Assembly (NCBI GenBank): GCA_964628385.1
Contig: CAZVOD010000023.1
Location: 1-52,337 of the forward strand
Direction of reading: 5' to 3'
DNA from: JANQPA01 sp964628385
GTDB taxonomy: Bacteria; Bacteroidota; Bacteroidia; Chitinophagales; Saprospiraceae
DNA: 52,337 nt
In this document: positions 41,305-50,202 of the stretch, piece by piece
Layout: every line of letters begins with the position of its first letter
Position numbering within the stretch: position 1 is the stretch's first letter
The notes under the pieces: model-generated
Told to the model about the DNA's origin: nothing
Seen by the model: only the letters and a program-made list of their open reading frames with translations
Database searches by the model: none
Program-made: the position numbers and the translations under genes

Positions 41305-42285
41305 TCAGGAAAGAACTGCTTCTGTTTTTCCCAGTCGCTCTAAAAGCACAGGAGTAATGTGATCAAGTACTTCGAAGGCTGTTTCTGCCATTTTATTACC
41401 GCTAAAATCCAGTAGTGGATTGATTTCGGCAATCTCTAGTCCAATCACTTTATCAGTTTTCAACACTGACTCTATTATTTCCATTACCTCGTATTGGTCA
41501 AACCCTTTGGAAACGGGAGTTCCAGTACCAGTAGATATCAAGTCACAATCCATACTATCCACATCAAAAGTAATGTAAATCATATCACAACGGTGCAGTC
41601 TGGTCATGGCTTCTTTTATACAAAACTCTACTCCCCGATATCGCATTTCTTCTACTTTATAATTGCGAATACCCAGTTTTTCAATTTGTTTGTTTTCGGG
41701 CTCTTCGGTGTCCCGAACGCCAAAATAGACCAAATGCTCCGGAGCCAGCTTAACCTTATCATTGCCAATTTTTTTCATAGCTTCCCAGTACTTTTTCGTA
41801 CCATCAGATACACCGTTGATCTGACAGGATAGATTATCATCTGCAATAGCCGCAGCAATAGGCATTCCATGAACATTACCAGAGGGCGAAGTATACGGAG
41901 AGTGCAGGTCTGCGTGGGCATCTATCCAGACGACGCCAAGGGTCTTTTCTGGAAAGTGCTTTTTGATGCCACTAATGGTTCCTAATGCAGAAGAGTGATC
42001 GCCTGATAACACCAATGGAAAATAATTATCAGCAAGGGTTTGGGCAACTACATCGCATACTCTGACACACTGTTCGTGTACATGTCCGATCCGCTTAGCA
42101 AAAGAATTGCGCACCTTGTCATAAACTGATTCGTTGTTAGTGGCCACATCTACAAATGGGTAAAGATTGAAGAAGTCGTTTTCTGAATTGATGGCCGCTA
42201 TTTCTATAGCATCAATACCCATATCAGCACCCCTGGTCCCGGCGCCGATATCAGAGCGGTTTTTAATTAATTTTATTTGGTTCAT
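41305..42285 (-). CDS. Arginase/agmatinase-family ureohydrolase
   Basis: A 326-aa manganese enzyme with all metal motifs: GDHSSALGT, WIDAHADLH and FDVDSMDC, and the TGTPVSKGF loop typical of arginase. It should split L-arginine to ornithine and urea; a related guanidino substrate (agmatine, formiminoglutamate) is possible. Monocistronic, ending at a shared terminator. Confidence 0.92.
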   Translation of the reverse strand: MNQIKLIKNRSDIGAGTRGADMGIDAIEIAAINSENDFFNLYPFVDVATNNESVYDKVRNSFAKRIGHVHEQCVRVCDVVAQTLADNYFPLVLSGDHSSALGTISGIKKHFPEKTLGVVWIDAHADLHSPYTSPSGNVHGMPIAAAIADDNLSCQINGVSDGTKKYWEAMKKIGNDKVKLAPEHLVYFGVRDTEEPENKQIEKLGIRNYKVEEMRYRGVEFCIKEAMTRLHRCDMIYITFDVDSMDCDLISTGTGTPVSKGFDQYEVMEIIESVLKTDKVIGLEIAEINPLLDFSGNKMAETAFEVLDHITPVLLERLGKTEAVLS

Positions 42286-42369
42286 TTGATTAGAGTTGAT
42301 GCAAAAAAAAAGATTTTATTCAATCAACTAAACCGCTGTAGAAAAGATCATAAAAAAGGGAAATAAACA

Positions 42370-45084
42370 CTAAAAAGATAGCTGTGCACCTATATTGAAT
42401 ATCCTCGGTAATAAAGTCAACTCCGTAGCTAGGACCTCTGATAATTCTTCATTGGGAATGGCAAAGACAAACTGACGATATTTTACATTACTCCTATTGA
42501 AAAGATTGAAAACTGAAAATTTTAAGTCCAAATCGAAGGTTTTGCTAAGCGGCAAATGATAATTTACTCCTACATCCACTCTCTGATAATCTTTGTACCT
42601 CTTGATAAATGAGTCATAAAATAAAAGACGTCGCTTCGGTGAAGCGGAAGAAAGCTGGCTGTAATCCAGGTAGGGGAGTCCGGTAGCCAAAATATAACTC
42701 ACCGAAAAAGCTACTTGCGGCAATGCCTGATATTCATTGATAAACTTGAGCTGATGGCGGCTGTCTTCAGGAGAAGGATAGGGGTTGCCGAAATTCACTC
42801 TAGGCAAGGTAACGGTGGATTCACTAAGGGTATAGGCTAACCATGCCCGATAATTTTTACTATTTTTTTTCAATAATACATCAATCCCCCTGGTTTGGCC
42901 TTTACCTTCAAAAAAGCCAAAATTGGAATTAGCATTCAAACCTGTAGTTGTAATATCAAAGCCGGGGCGAAGCAAAGCATATTCAATAATTCCCTGTCGA
43001 TCAATCTGATAAAGTTCTATATCAAGCTTCCAGGATTCAGATTTCCAGGTGCCTCCTGCCATAAAATGAGTGGAACGAGCTAGCGGAATGTTAACACCAG
43101 GGATAACCTCTAATCCCTCTGCCAAAATCCACATAGCTTCCCGATTACCAAAGACGTCCTCGTGATAAAGCTGCCTCAAAAATTGATTATACAAACTCCA
43201 TGAAGATTTGAGCTGAATAGTATTGCTCAATTTTGCCTGAGCCTGAAGACGCGGTGAAAAATACCATCGGTTGTTTATGCCGTAATAGCTGGCGTTTAGC
43301 CCTGCCGAAGCTTTAAATGCTACTCCTACCGACTGATAGTACTCGGCGTAAATATTATGACGAATCGCTCTATCTTCCCAACTAAAGCCTCTTTGTTCCA
43401 AATTATTGCCATTAAGCGAGCTGAAATCAAGGGCATCAGAAGTAAAGGTGTAGCCTGCTGTCAGTCGCTGATCTTTGTTGGGCCTCCATTCATTCTTTAC
43501 ATTCAGGCGCGCTCCGCGTATGCGATTTTCTTTTTGGGAAAGAGGAAAAAATATTTCCTGCTCCTGCATTCTCCATTTCCTGGTGATTGTGAAAACATCA
43601 GAAGAGCTGGTAGCGTATCCAGAATGACTCAGATTGACAGTAGTTTTGAAATCTTTCTGCCATTGCTGCTCTACATTGATACCATAAGCTTCATTTTCCC
43701 AAAAAATATCCTCATTGCCTTCTTCTGTGATGTTAACAACCCGTCTTTTAATACTGGTGGTAAACTCCTCGCTGTAGTCAAATTCATGCTTATCAAACCC
43801 CTTAAAAATGATCCCGCTAATGGTGGTACCCGGCGAGGCTTTCCACTGTATTTTTCCATAAAAATCATAAAAATTAAAATCTGGCAATAGTCTAAGTACA
43901 GAAGCTTCATCAGTACGAGAGTTTTCATTGTCTAAAAATCGCGGCGTTCTCGGGGTCAGGAACTTGAAGAAAGAAGCATTATTAATATCACTATGAGTAA
44001 AGCGGCCAGCAGCCATAATGCCTACAGACTTCCCTGCCGATACATTTACCAGAGCATTGACCATATTAACATCTATCCCAATACTGTTTTTTACCGGAGA
44101 CTCAGCAATGTCACTGGATTGCAGTTCTGCTACACTTGCCGTACGGCCTCCGTACTCTATGGGAAAAGTATTTTTGTGAATATTTGCCTGCTCAAATATT
44201 CCTGGATGAACAGCGCTGAATATACCGTATAAGTGATCGATATTGTAAAGCGTGATGCCATCCATCACTATCATATTTTCATCGGCATTACTACCACGAA
44301 CCTGCAGCCTGGAGGAAAAATCATCGTAAGCTTTTACCCCACTATCTAATTGTAAACGCCTGAAAAGATCATTAGAGCCTCCCAGACTCGCCAATGACAG
44401 GAATGCGTCCAGGTCTTTTGAGTGGCCGGAGGAAAAAACCTGCTGAGCCTCCGGAGCTGGTAATAAATCAACTACAGTCACGGCTTGTAATTGCTGGGCT
44501 GAGGGATCCAAGTTAATGATTAGCGACTGCATAGAAGGTCTAACTTCAACTACTCGATCTTTAAAACCCACGTAACTGATCTTCAGCCATACTATGGCTT
44601 CATCCGACCTGGTGTTTATAGAAAAAAAACCTGAAGCATCACTGTACCCCCCAGTACTATCATTGAGGTTCAGGATATTGGCAAAAGGTAAAGGATTATC
44701 CCCGGCATCGAGAATGCGACCACTAAAAGTCAGTTGCTTTGATTTTTTTGTGCTCTGATTGGGTAATTCTTCCGGCCCTACCAGCACCCGGTATTCATCC
44801 AGGATTTTATACTTTAGATCGGTATTACTGAGCAGGCGATCAAAAACCTCAACGAGCGGTGTATTATTAAATTTTTGGGAAATGATAATATTTTCTGTCA
44901 GCAACTTACTATAGCCTATATTCAGGCTATAGTTTTGTTCCAGCCACTCAAAAACCTGATTGAGTGCTACTTCATTAAATTCCTTTTGAATATAAACAGA
45001 AGTATCCTGTGCTTTCAGCTCTTCAGCATGAAATAGGAAAAACAATGCAGCTAACAACAAAAAATAACACCGTCTCTTTACCAT
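42370..45084 (-). CDS. FecA-type TonB-dependent receptor with STN domain
   Basis: A 904-aa outer-membrane receptor. After the signal peptide (to LKAQ) come an STN signalling domain (about 28-105; ends YRVLVGPEE), a carboxypeptidase-regulatory-like domain (about 115-195; LTFSGRILDAGDNPLPFANI), a plug (with LQVRGSNADENMIVMDGI) and a beta-barrel ending FNIGAQLSF. The STN domain contacts the anti-sigma FecR in such systems. FecR follows the start with no gap, then the ECF sigma gene, so ligand binding should regulate its own operon. The ligand is unknown and there is no SusD partner. Confidence 0.93.
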   Translation of the reverse strand: MVKRRCYFLLLAALFFLFHAEELKAQDTSVYIQKEFNEVALNQVFEWLEQNYSLNIGYSKLLTENIIISQKFNNTPLVEVFDRLLSNTDLKYKILDEYRVLVGPEELPNQSTKKSKQLTFSGRILDAGDNPLPFANILNLNDSTGGYSDASGFFSINTRSDEAIVWLKISYVGFKDRVVEVRPSMQSLIINLDPSAQQLQAVTVVDLLPAPEAQQVFSSGHSKDLDAFLSLASLGGSNDLFRRLQLDSGVKAYDDFSSRLQVRGSNADENMIVMDGITLYNIDHLYGIFSAVHPGIFEQANIHKNTFPIEYGGRTASVAELQSSDIAESPVKNSIGIDVNMVNALVNVSAGKSVGIMAAGRFTHSDINNASFFKFLTPRTPRFLDNENSRTDEASVLRLLPDFNFYDFYGKIQWKASPGTTISGIIFKGFDKHEFDYSEEFTTSIKRRVVNITEEGNEDIFWENEAYGINVEQQWQKDFKTTVNLSHSGYATSSSDVFTITRKWRMQEQEIFFPLSQKENRIRGARLNVKNEWRPNKDQRLTAGYTFTSDALDFSSLNGNNLEQRGFSWEDRAIRHNIYAEYYQSVGVAFKASAGLNASYYGINNRWYFSPRLQAQAKLSNTIQLKSSWSLYNQFLRQLYHEDVFGNREAMWILAEGLEVIPGVNIPLARSTHFMAGGTWKSESWKLDIELYQIDRQGIIEYALLRPGFDITTTGLNANSNFGFFEGKGQTRGIDVLLKKNSKNYRAWLAYTLSESTVTLPRVNFGNPYPSPEDSRHQLKFINEYQALPQVAFSVSYILATGLPYLDYSQLSSASPKRRLLFYDSFIKRYKDYQRVDVGVNYHLPLSKTFDLDLKFSVFNLFNRSNVKYRQFVFAIPNEELSEVLATELTLLPRIFNIGAQLSF

Positions 45085-46071
45085 CTATTCTCTTTCAGGC
45101 TTGTAAATTCTATATCTCTGATCGTTGATCTTCTCATATTTCAATCCATCAATAAATGTAACATCATCCAGAGCCTCCGTTAAACTGCCGTCCGTGAATG
45201 AGCCATTGTAAATCTGCTCCTTTAAAGCCCTCGTAGCCACTATTTTGATTTCAAATTGTCGTTCCAGCTCCTCAAATACTTCCTGATAGGGTACCCTGTC
45301 AAAACTAAAAAAGCCTTCTTTCCAGCTTTTTTCCATAGTGGTATCAAAAGGAAGCTTTTCCATCCCTAGATTTTCTCTGAACACAATTTGTTGGCCAGGC
45401 TGTAAAGTATCGATCTGCCCAGCAGTATTAGTAACCTTTACAGCACCTTCATAACAGCTAACCTTTAAGTAAGCATTTCGGGCATAAACATTGAAGACAG
45501 TCCCCAATACTTCCACTTTTCCCAGTGCCGTATTTATTGCAAAAGCAGCTCCCTTTTCTATTCTAAACAATGCTTCTCCCTTTAGGCGAACAGTTTTTTC
45601 TTCCTCGAAATTAGATTTACTATAGATTATACTACTTTGGTGGTTTAATTCTACAAAACTACTATCAGGCAAGTAATAGCTGGGAAGACTTACCCTGTCA
45701 GCGGTTAATTGTACCCTGTTAGTAGGATAAATCAAAAGGTATCCAATAATTATAATTGCAATAGCTGCTGCGGCAGATAAAGCCCTGGTAAGGCTGATGA
45801 TCCGCGGCTTCGAAGTAATGCTTGAGGCCTCCGTTTGCTGATCGATATTATTCCATAACTGCTCAATATCGGTATCGGTAATCGTAGATTCCTCAAATTG
45901 TAGAGACAATACGATAGTTTTAGCTTCCTGGATTAGTACTGCTTTTCCCGGGTGCTCTTGCAGCCATTTTTCCCAAAATTGGATGGCAGATTGGTTACTG
46001 GCTTTAACCCACCTTATAAAAGACTGGTCCTGAGCCAATTCAACCGCATCGTATTTCTCATAATTTTTCAT
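45085..46071 (-). CDS. FecR-type anti-sigma factor
   Basis: A 328-aa inner-membrane protein: an N-terminal cytosolic DUF4880-like sigma-binding region (residues about 1-95), a single transmembrane helix (LSAAAAIAIIIIGYLLIY, about 92-110) and a periplasmic FecR domain with GEALFRIEKG, LGTVFNVYAR and the C-terminal DUF4974-like region (YNGSFTDGSLTEALDDV). It should relay the signal from the STN domain to the ECF sigma factor. Its end abuts the receptor gene. Confidence 0.94.
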   Translation of the reverse strand: MKNYEKYDAVELAQDQSFIRWVKASNQSAIQFWEKWLQEHPGKAVLIQEAKTIVLSLQFEESTITDTDIEQLWNNIDQQTEASSITSKPRIISLTRALSAAAAIAIIIIGYLLIYPTNRVQLTADRVSLPSYYLPDSSFVELNHQSSIIYSKSNFEEEKTVRLKGEALFRIEKGAAFAINTALGKVEVLGTVFNVYARNAYLKVSCYEGAVKVTNTAGQIDTLQPGQQIVFRENLGMEKLPFDTTMEKSWKEGFFSFDRVPYQEVFEELERQFEIKIVATRALKEQIYNGSFTDGSLTEALDDVTFIDGLKYEKINDQRYRIYKPERE

Positions 46072-46152
46072 CTGTTTAAATTTGAGCTGCCATACAGCTT
46101 CCCGAACACTTTTCTATAAAACAAAGTCCGGTCTTTTTAATTTGTACCCTAT

Positions 46153-46728
46153 TTAATTAAGGATTTTTGAAAGAAAAAATAAAAAGGAAATTGCTCCTAT
46201 GCTGTCGCGCATCTTTTTCAAGGCCTTGACCATTAAATTTCGAATTGACTGGTAGCTGATATCCATGATCTGGCATATTTCTTCGTACTCCAAATCTGTA
46301 TAATACTTAAGGTATATCGCCTCTTTTTGCCTTTTGCTGAGGGCTGCTATTGCCTTTTTTATCATTTCACGTTGCTCAGAGTTTATTTCCTCGCTGATAA
46401 TATTATCCTCTGTTGCCAGTTCCAGATCAAAATCGCTCTGAAGAGATTGATCGCCTAGCAGCCATCGTCTCTGCTTATTTTGAGTTTTTATGATCTTGCG
46501 ACGCAGAGAAGCTAGCAGATATTTTTTAATGGAGTTAGTAGCTCCCAGGCCTTTGTGATTGTTCCAGATTTCTATGAACAACTCCTGGATGCTATCCTTT
46601 ACCAAGTTTTCGTCTTGCGTAAATTTACAACCATAGCGAAATAGCAGATCTACCTGATCCCGGTAGATCTTCTCCAGTGCCGATTTGTGACCGGCCCGCA
46701 GTTCGTCCCATAATGCTATTTCGTCCAT
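46153..46728 (-). CDS. ECF-type RNA polymerase sigma factor
   Basis: A 191-aa ECF sigma factor with region 2 (LFRYGCKFTQDENLVKDSIQELF) and region 4 (LSKRQKEAIYLKYYTDLEYEEIC, helix-turn-helix). I chose the ATG at 46728 (MDEIALWDEL) over an upstream start at 46755. It is first in the leftward sigma/FecR/TonB set and divergent from the triple-repeat lipoprotein, whose transcription it may also control. Confidence 0.93.
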   Translation of the reverse strand: MDEIALWDELRAGHKSALEKIYRDQVDLLFRYGCKFTQDENLVKDSIQELFIEIWNNHKGLGATNSIKKYLLASLRRKIIKTQNKQRRWLLGDQSLQSDFDLELATEDNIISEEINSEQREMIKKAIAALSKRQKEAIYLKYYTDLEYEEICQIMDISYQSIRNLMVKALKKMRDSIGAISFLFFLSKILN

Positions 46729-46841
46729 ACGGTGCTTTTGACAAAAAAAAATCAAAAAAATTTAAAAAGGGAGGGTACAAAGAAAGAATTGCTGACTTAC
46801 TAGGGTGAAAATTAAATCAATAACCCGAAAAAACAACAATT

Positions 46842-47849
46842 ATGTTGAATCGAATTTTCAAATTTAGTTTCCTTCTTTTGATGTCTGCTGCATTTACGTT
46901 CACTGCTTGTGAGCAGGAGCCTATTGCAGAACCAAATGAAAACTTTACAGACGACAATGAAATTATTGAAATTCTCGAGAATGGAGAAGTAATGCTTACC
47001 AGCCTTTCAGAAGAGGATGGCCAGCCCAGCTCTATTGATACAGATCGCAGACGCTTTAGAAGGTTTCGCCATGGTAATTGCTATAGATTGGTATTTCCAC
47101 TTACTGTAGTGCTTCCTGATGGTATCAATCAAATTGCTGAAAGCCCACGGGAGCTAAGACGAATTGTACGTACCTGGAAGAGGGATAATCCTGACTCAGA
47201 CGAACGTCCATCAATTTTGTATCCCTATAATATTGAGCTTCCCAAAGGAGATATTTTCACGATTGAAAATGCTAATGATATCAAGTTGGTTATTTTCCGT
47301 TGTAATCTGCCTAATATCGTTCCATTTGCCAATACGCGTTGTTATTCGGTTATTTTCCCGGTAACGCTTGTACTTCCGAATGGGGAAGAAAAAGAAGCAG
47401 TGGACTCGGCAGAATACCGAATGATTATCAAAGAATACTTGAAGGGAGAAAGGGACACTATTGGCCGTATTAAGATTCAAAAGCCATTCTCTGTAGAGCT
47501 AGTCAATGGTGATGTAGTAAAAATAGAAACTCAGGAAGATATCAGAGATTTAGTGCAAACTTGTAGAGATTTCACTCCTCGTCCGGGCCAGAGGTGCTTT
47601 AGAGCGACATTCCCTGTTACTGTGAAATTTCCGGGCGGTAGAAAAACTATCGTAAATAATCGAAGAGAACTCTTCAACGTAATAGATGCCTGGTATGATC
47701 TGAATCCGCGTTCCAGGCTTCATCCCAGGATTACTTTCCCACGTGCTGTAATATTGGAAAATGGTACGAGGATAGTATTGAACAATAGGGCTGAGTATTT
47801 ACGCTTGGTACAAAGCTGCCGTGCCGACGATAGCAGAGATACCGAATAG
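46842..47849 (+). CDS. Lipoprotein of three Cys-bounded tandem repeats
   Basis: A 335-aa lipoprotein (lipobox FTFTAC, C23), an acidic linker, then three repeats of about 75 residues. Each repeat starts and ends with Cys exactly 74 residues apart: C80-C154, C167-C241, C252-C326. The unit pattern is CYxxxFPvTvvlPdG...E...i...w...P.I..Pf.v.L.nGd...i....di..Lv..C. So each could be closed by one disulfide. No known family recognised. It is divergent (113-base gap) from the ECF sigma gene of the TonB locus, so a surface or periplasmic partner of that receptor is a reasonable guess. Two terminators follow. Confidence 0.88.
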   Translation: MLNRIFKFSFLLLMSAAFTFTACEQEPIAEPNENFTDDNEIIEILENGEVMLTSLSEEDGQPSSIDTDRRRFRRFRHGNCYRLVFPLTVVLPDGINQIAESPRELRRIVRTWKRDNPDSDERPSILYPYNIELPKGDIFTIENANDIKLVIFRCNLPNIVPFANTRCYSVIFPVTLVLPNGEEKEAVDSAEYRMIIKEYLKGERDTIGRIKIQKPFSVELVNGDVVKIETQEDIRDLVQTCRDFTPRPGQRCFRATFPVTVKFPGGRKTIVNNRRELFNVIDAWYDLNPRSRLHPRITFPRAVILENGTRIVLNNRAEYLRLVQSCRADDSRDTE

Positions 47850-47886
47850 TAGACTGTTTTTGACCACCTAAATAAATAGGTATTTT

Positions 47887-47912
47887 CCTGCCACTTTTAT
47901 CAAAGTGGCAGG
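47887..47912 (+). terminator. First terminator after the triple-repeat lipoprotein
   Basis: CCTGCCACTTT pairs perfectly with AAAGTGGCAGG around a 4-base loop, then GTGTTTTCCC. Confidence 0.75.
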
Positions 47913-47966
47913 GTGTTTTCCCAAAAGAAAATTGACTTTCTGGAGTAGTGTTGTGGTGGATTCATG

Positions 47967-48002
47967 GCATCAGATTCATTGAAGAATCTGATGCTTTTTT
48001 TT
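47967..48002 (+). terminator. Second, strong terminator
   Basis: GCATCAGATTC (47967-47977) pairs perfectly with 47984-47994 around a 6-base loop and runs straight into eight T. It insulates the ABC operon from upstream transcription. Confidence 0.88.
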
Positions 48003-48031
48003 ATAAATCCAGAAATTTAAATGCAACAAGG

Positions 48032-48061
48032 TTGCACTTAAAAAGGATTCAATTATATTTG
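48032..48061 (+). promoter_or_regulatory. Promoter of the ABC transporter operon
   Basis: TTG at 48032-48034, exactly 19 bases, then TATATTTG at 48054-48061, a perfect match to the Bacteroidota consensus. The ATG of the ATPase gene is 24 bases downstream. Confidence 0.75.
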
Positions 48062-48085
48062 CCATAATTCAACAAAGCAACTGAA

Positions 48086-48787
48086 ATGATCCAAATTTAC
48101 GAGGTAAACAAATCTTTCAATGGGAATCCAGCACTAAAAGACCTGACTTTAAGCGTAGAGAAGGGCAGTATATTGGGGCTTCTCGGTGCTAATGGTGCTG
48201 GAAAATCGACCACCATTAATTTGCTGCTGGGATTTTTAAAACCCGATTCTGGAACGGTAGAAATTAATGGTACCAATGTAAATAAAAACCCTAGCCAGGT
48301 CAGGCAAATAGTGGGATATATTCCAGAAAATGTTAATCTATATCCGTACTTGAGTGGTACTGAAAATCTGGATTATTTCTGTCGGCTTGCCGGCTTAAAA
48401 TACAAGGAAAAAGAGTTGAAGGAATACCTTGAATACTGCGGTCTGTCAGGTGATGATCATGATAAGCGAGTTTCTAATTATTCTAAAGGTATGAGGCAGA
48501 AAGTAGGCATCGCTATTGCTTACGCTAAAAAAGCGAAGGTCTACCTACTGGATGAACCGGCAAGTGGTCTTGATCCATTGGCCAGTAATGAGCTTTCCAA
48601 TCAATTGAGGAAATTAGCAGACGAGGGAGCGGCCATTCTAATGGCATCCCACGATATTTTTAGGGTGAGAGAAGTTTGCCATAAGATAGGAATTCTCAGG
48701 CGAGGCGAACTGATTAAGGAACTTGACAGTCAAGAGATCAGCGCTAATGAATTAGAAACCATTTATTTACAGTTCATGCAAAACTAG
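48086..48787 (+). CDS. ABC transporter ATP-binding protein
   Basis: A 233-aa ATPase subunit of an ABC-2 type exporter. Walker A is GANGAGKSTT (34-43), the signature SNYSKGMRQK, Walker B VYLLDEPASGLDP and the switch His in ASHD. The sequence is of the NosF/CcmA type, which usually serves exporters. Genes for two membrane subunits follow directly (5-base gap). Confidence 0.95.
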   Translation: MIQIYEVNKSFNGNPALKDLTLSVEKGSILGLLGANGAGKSTTINLLLGFLKPDSGTVEINGTNVNKNPSQVRQIVGYIPENVNLYPYLSGTENLDYFCRLAGLKYKEKELKEYLEYCGLSGDDHDKRVSNYSKGMRQKVGIAIAYAKKAKVYLLDEPASGLDPLASNELSNQLRKLADEGAAILMASHDIFRVREVCHKIGILRRGELIKELDSQEISANELETIYLQFMQN

Positions 48788-48792
48788 TTGAA

Positions 48793-50202
48793 ATGAGTCA
48801 GTTGATACGTAACGAGTGGCGGTTTCTGATCCGCACCAAATTATTTTTGGGAATTAGCATTGGTTTTGTATTTGCCCTCTTCCTTACAGTTTTGATGGGA
48901 AACTATAATACAAACAAGCAAAAAGAAGCTTTTACGGAGGCCAAAAACCATCTACGCGAACAATGGGAGAGTATTGATGCTATGAATCCTCACAGTGCCG
49001 CCCACTACGGTACCTATGTATTCAAGCCAGTTAACTTATTAAGTAATTTTGATGGGGGCGTGGAAGATGTCACTGGAAATGTTCTCCGTGTAGAAGGGCA
49101 TGTACAAAATGAGATGGTATATTCCGAAGCTTCTCAAATGCAGAGTATTTCCCGATTTGGTAAGTTGAGGAGTTCTTTACTACTTCAATATATTATACCT
49201 ATCTTTTTGATCTTCCTGGCATTTAATTCAATGAGTGGCGAAAGGAGAACAGGCAGGCTGAAAATGTTAGTGATGCAAGGAGCAAGCACTGAGCAAATTG
49301 CTTTTGCCAAAACCATTTCTATTTGGTCTTATGGTTTATTACTATTATCAATGGTAATATTATCCTATTTTACTCTGAATTTTCAGAGCTTGACAACTGA
49401 CATTTTGCAGCGGGTTGGCTTATTTTTTCTTTCTTATGCTGCTTTCTTTTTCGTTTTGACGGGTTTGACTGTATTTTTCTCAGCTCGCTGGCATAGCCCT
49501 ACATTAGCTCTAACCACCATGCTAGGTACTTGGATGCTTTGGAGTATTTTCCTTCCCTATATTTTGATGAGTAGCCTGGAAAATATTATTCCACTACCGA
49601 GTAGGGATGAGTTTAAAACAGCAATTAGAGAAGACCGCTCTAAGGGTATAGATGGCCATAATCCTTCAGATGAAAGAGGTAAAGATTTGGAGACCAAGGT
49701 GTTAGCTAAATATAAGGTTGAAAACACATCAGAATTGCCTATCAATTTTGATGGCATCAGAATGCAAGCAGATGAAGAATATGGCAATAAAGTTTGGGAT
49801 AAACACTTCGGTGCCCTACGAGATGTCATGCAAAGACAAAAGAAAATATATCAATTAAGTGGAGCTATCAATCCATTTGCTTCCTTACAAAATGCCAGTA
49901 TGGGGTTTGCGGGTACAGACAACCTCCACCACCAAAGTTACTTGTTACAAGTAGAAGAATACCGTAGAACATTTATCAAAGCCTTAAATGATGAGCATGC
50001 TTATGGAGGGTCTAAAACAGGAGAATGGGGCTGGAAAGCCGATAATGACTTTTTTAAATCCATAAAGGATTTCAACTATACCCCCATAACTATTGGAGCT
50101 GTTCTTCCATATTATCTTACTGATCTTTTATTTTTAGCTTTTTGGAGTTTATTGACAGCCGTACTTATCTTTTTTGCTACCAAAAACCTTGAGTTAGTAT
50201 GA
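48793..50202 (+). CDS. ABC-2 type permease subunit (DUF3526-like)
   Basis: A 469-aa membrane protein with an N-terminal helix (residues about 15-35), a large extracytoplasmic loop, a central cluster of five helices (about 130-270) and a final helix near the C-terminus. The pattern with MSGERRTGRLKMLVMQG after the second helix is typical of ABC-2 permeases of the NosY/DUF3526 kind. Its stop overlaps the next permease start by 4 bases (ATGA). Confidence 0.88.
   Translation: MSQLIRNEWRFLIRTKLFLGISIGFVFALFLTVLMGNYNTNKQKEAFTEAKNHLREQWESIDAMNPHSAAHYGTYVFKPVNLLSNFDGGVEDVTGNVLRVEGHVQNEMVYSEASQMQSISRFGKLRSSLLLQYIIPIFLIFLAFNSMSGERRTGRLKMLVMQGASTEQIAFAKTISIWSYGLLLLSMVILSYFTLNFQSLTTDILQRVGLFFLSYAAFFFVLTGLTVFFSARWHSPTLALTTMLGTWMLWSIFLPYILMSSLENIIPLPSRDEFKTAIREDRSKGIDGHNPSDERGKDLETKVLAKYKVENTSELPINFDGIRMQADEEYGNKVWDKHFGALRDVMQRQKKIYQLSGAINPFASLQNASMGFAGTDNLHHQSYLLQVEEYRRTFIKALNDEHAYGGSKTGEWGWKADNDFFKSIKDFNYTPITIGAVLPYYLTDLLFLAFWSLLTAVLIFFATKNLELV

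Noticed and set aside
43357..43890. 177-codon plus-strand frame
   Set aside because: Antisense to the TonB receptor, whose domain sequence is unmistakable; no family likeness of its own.
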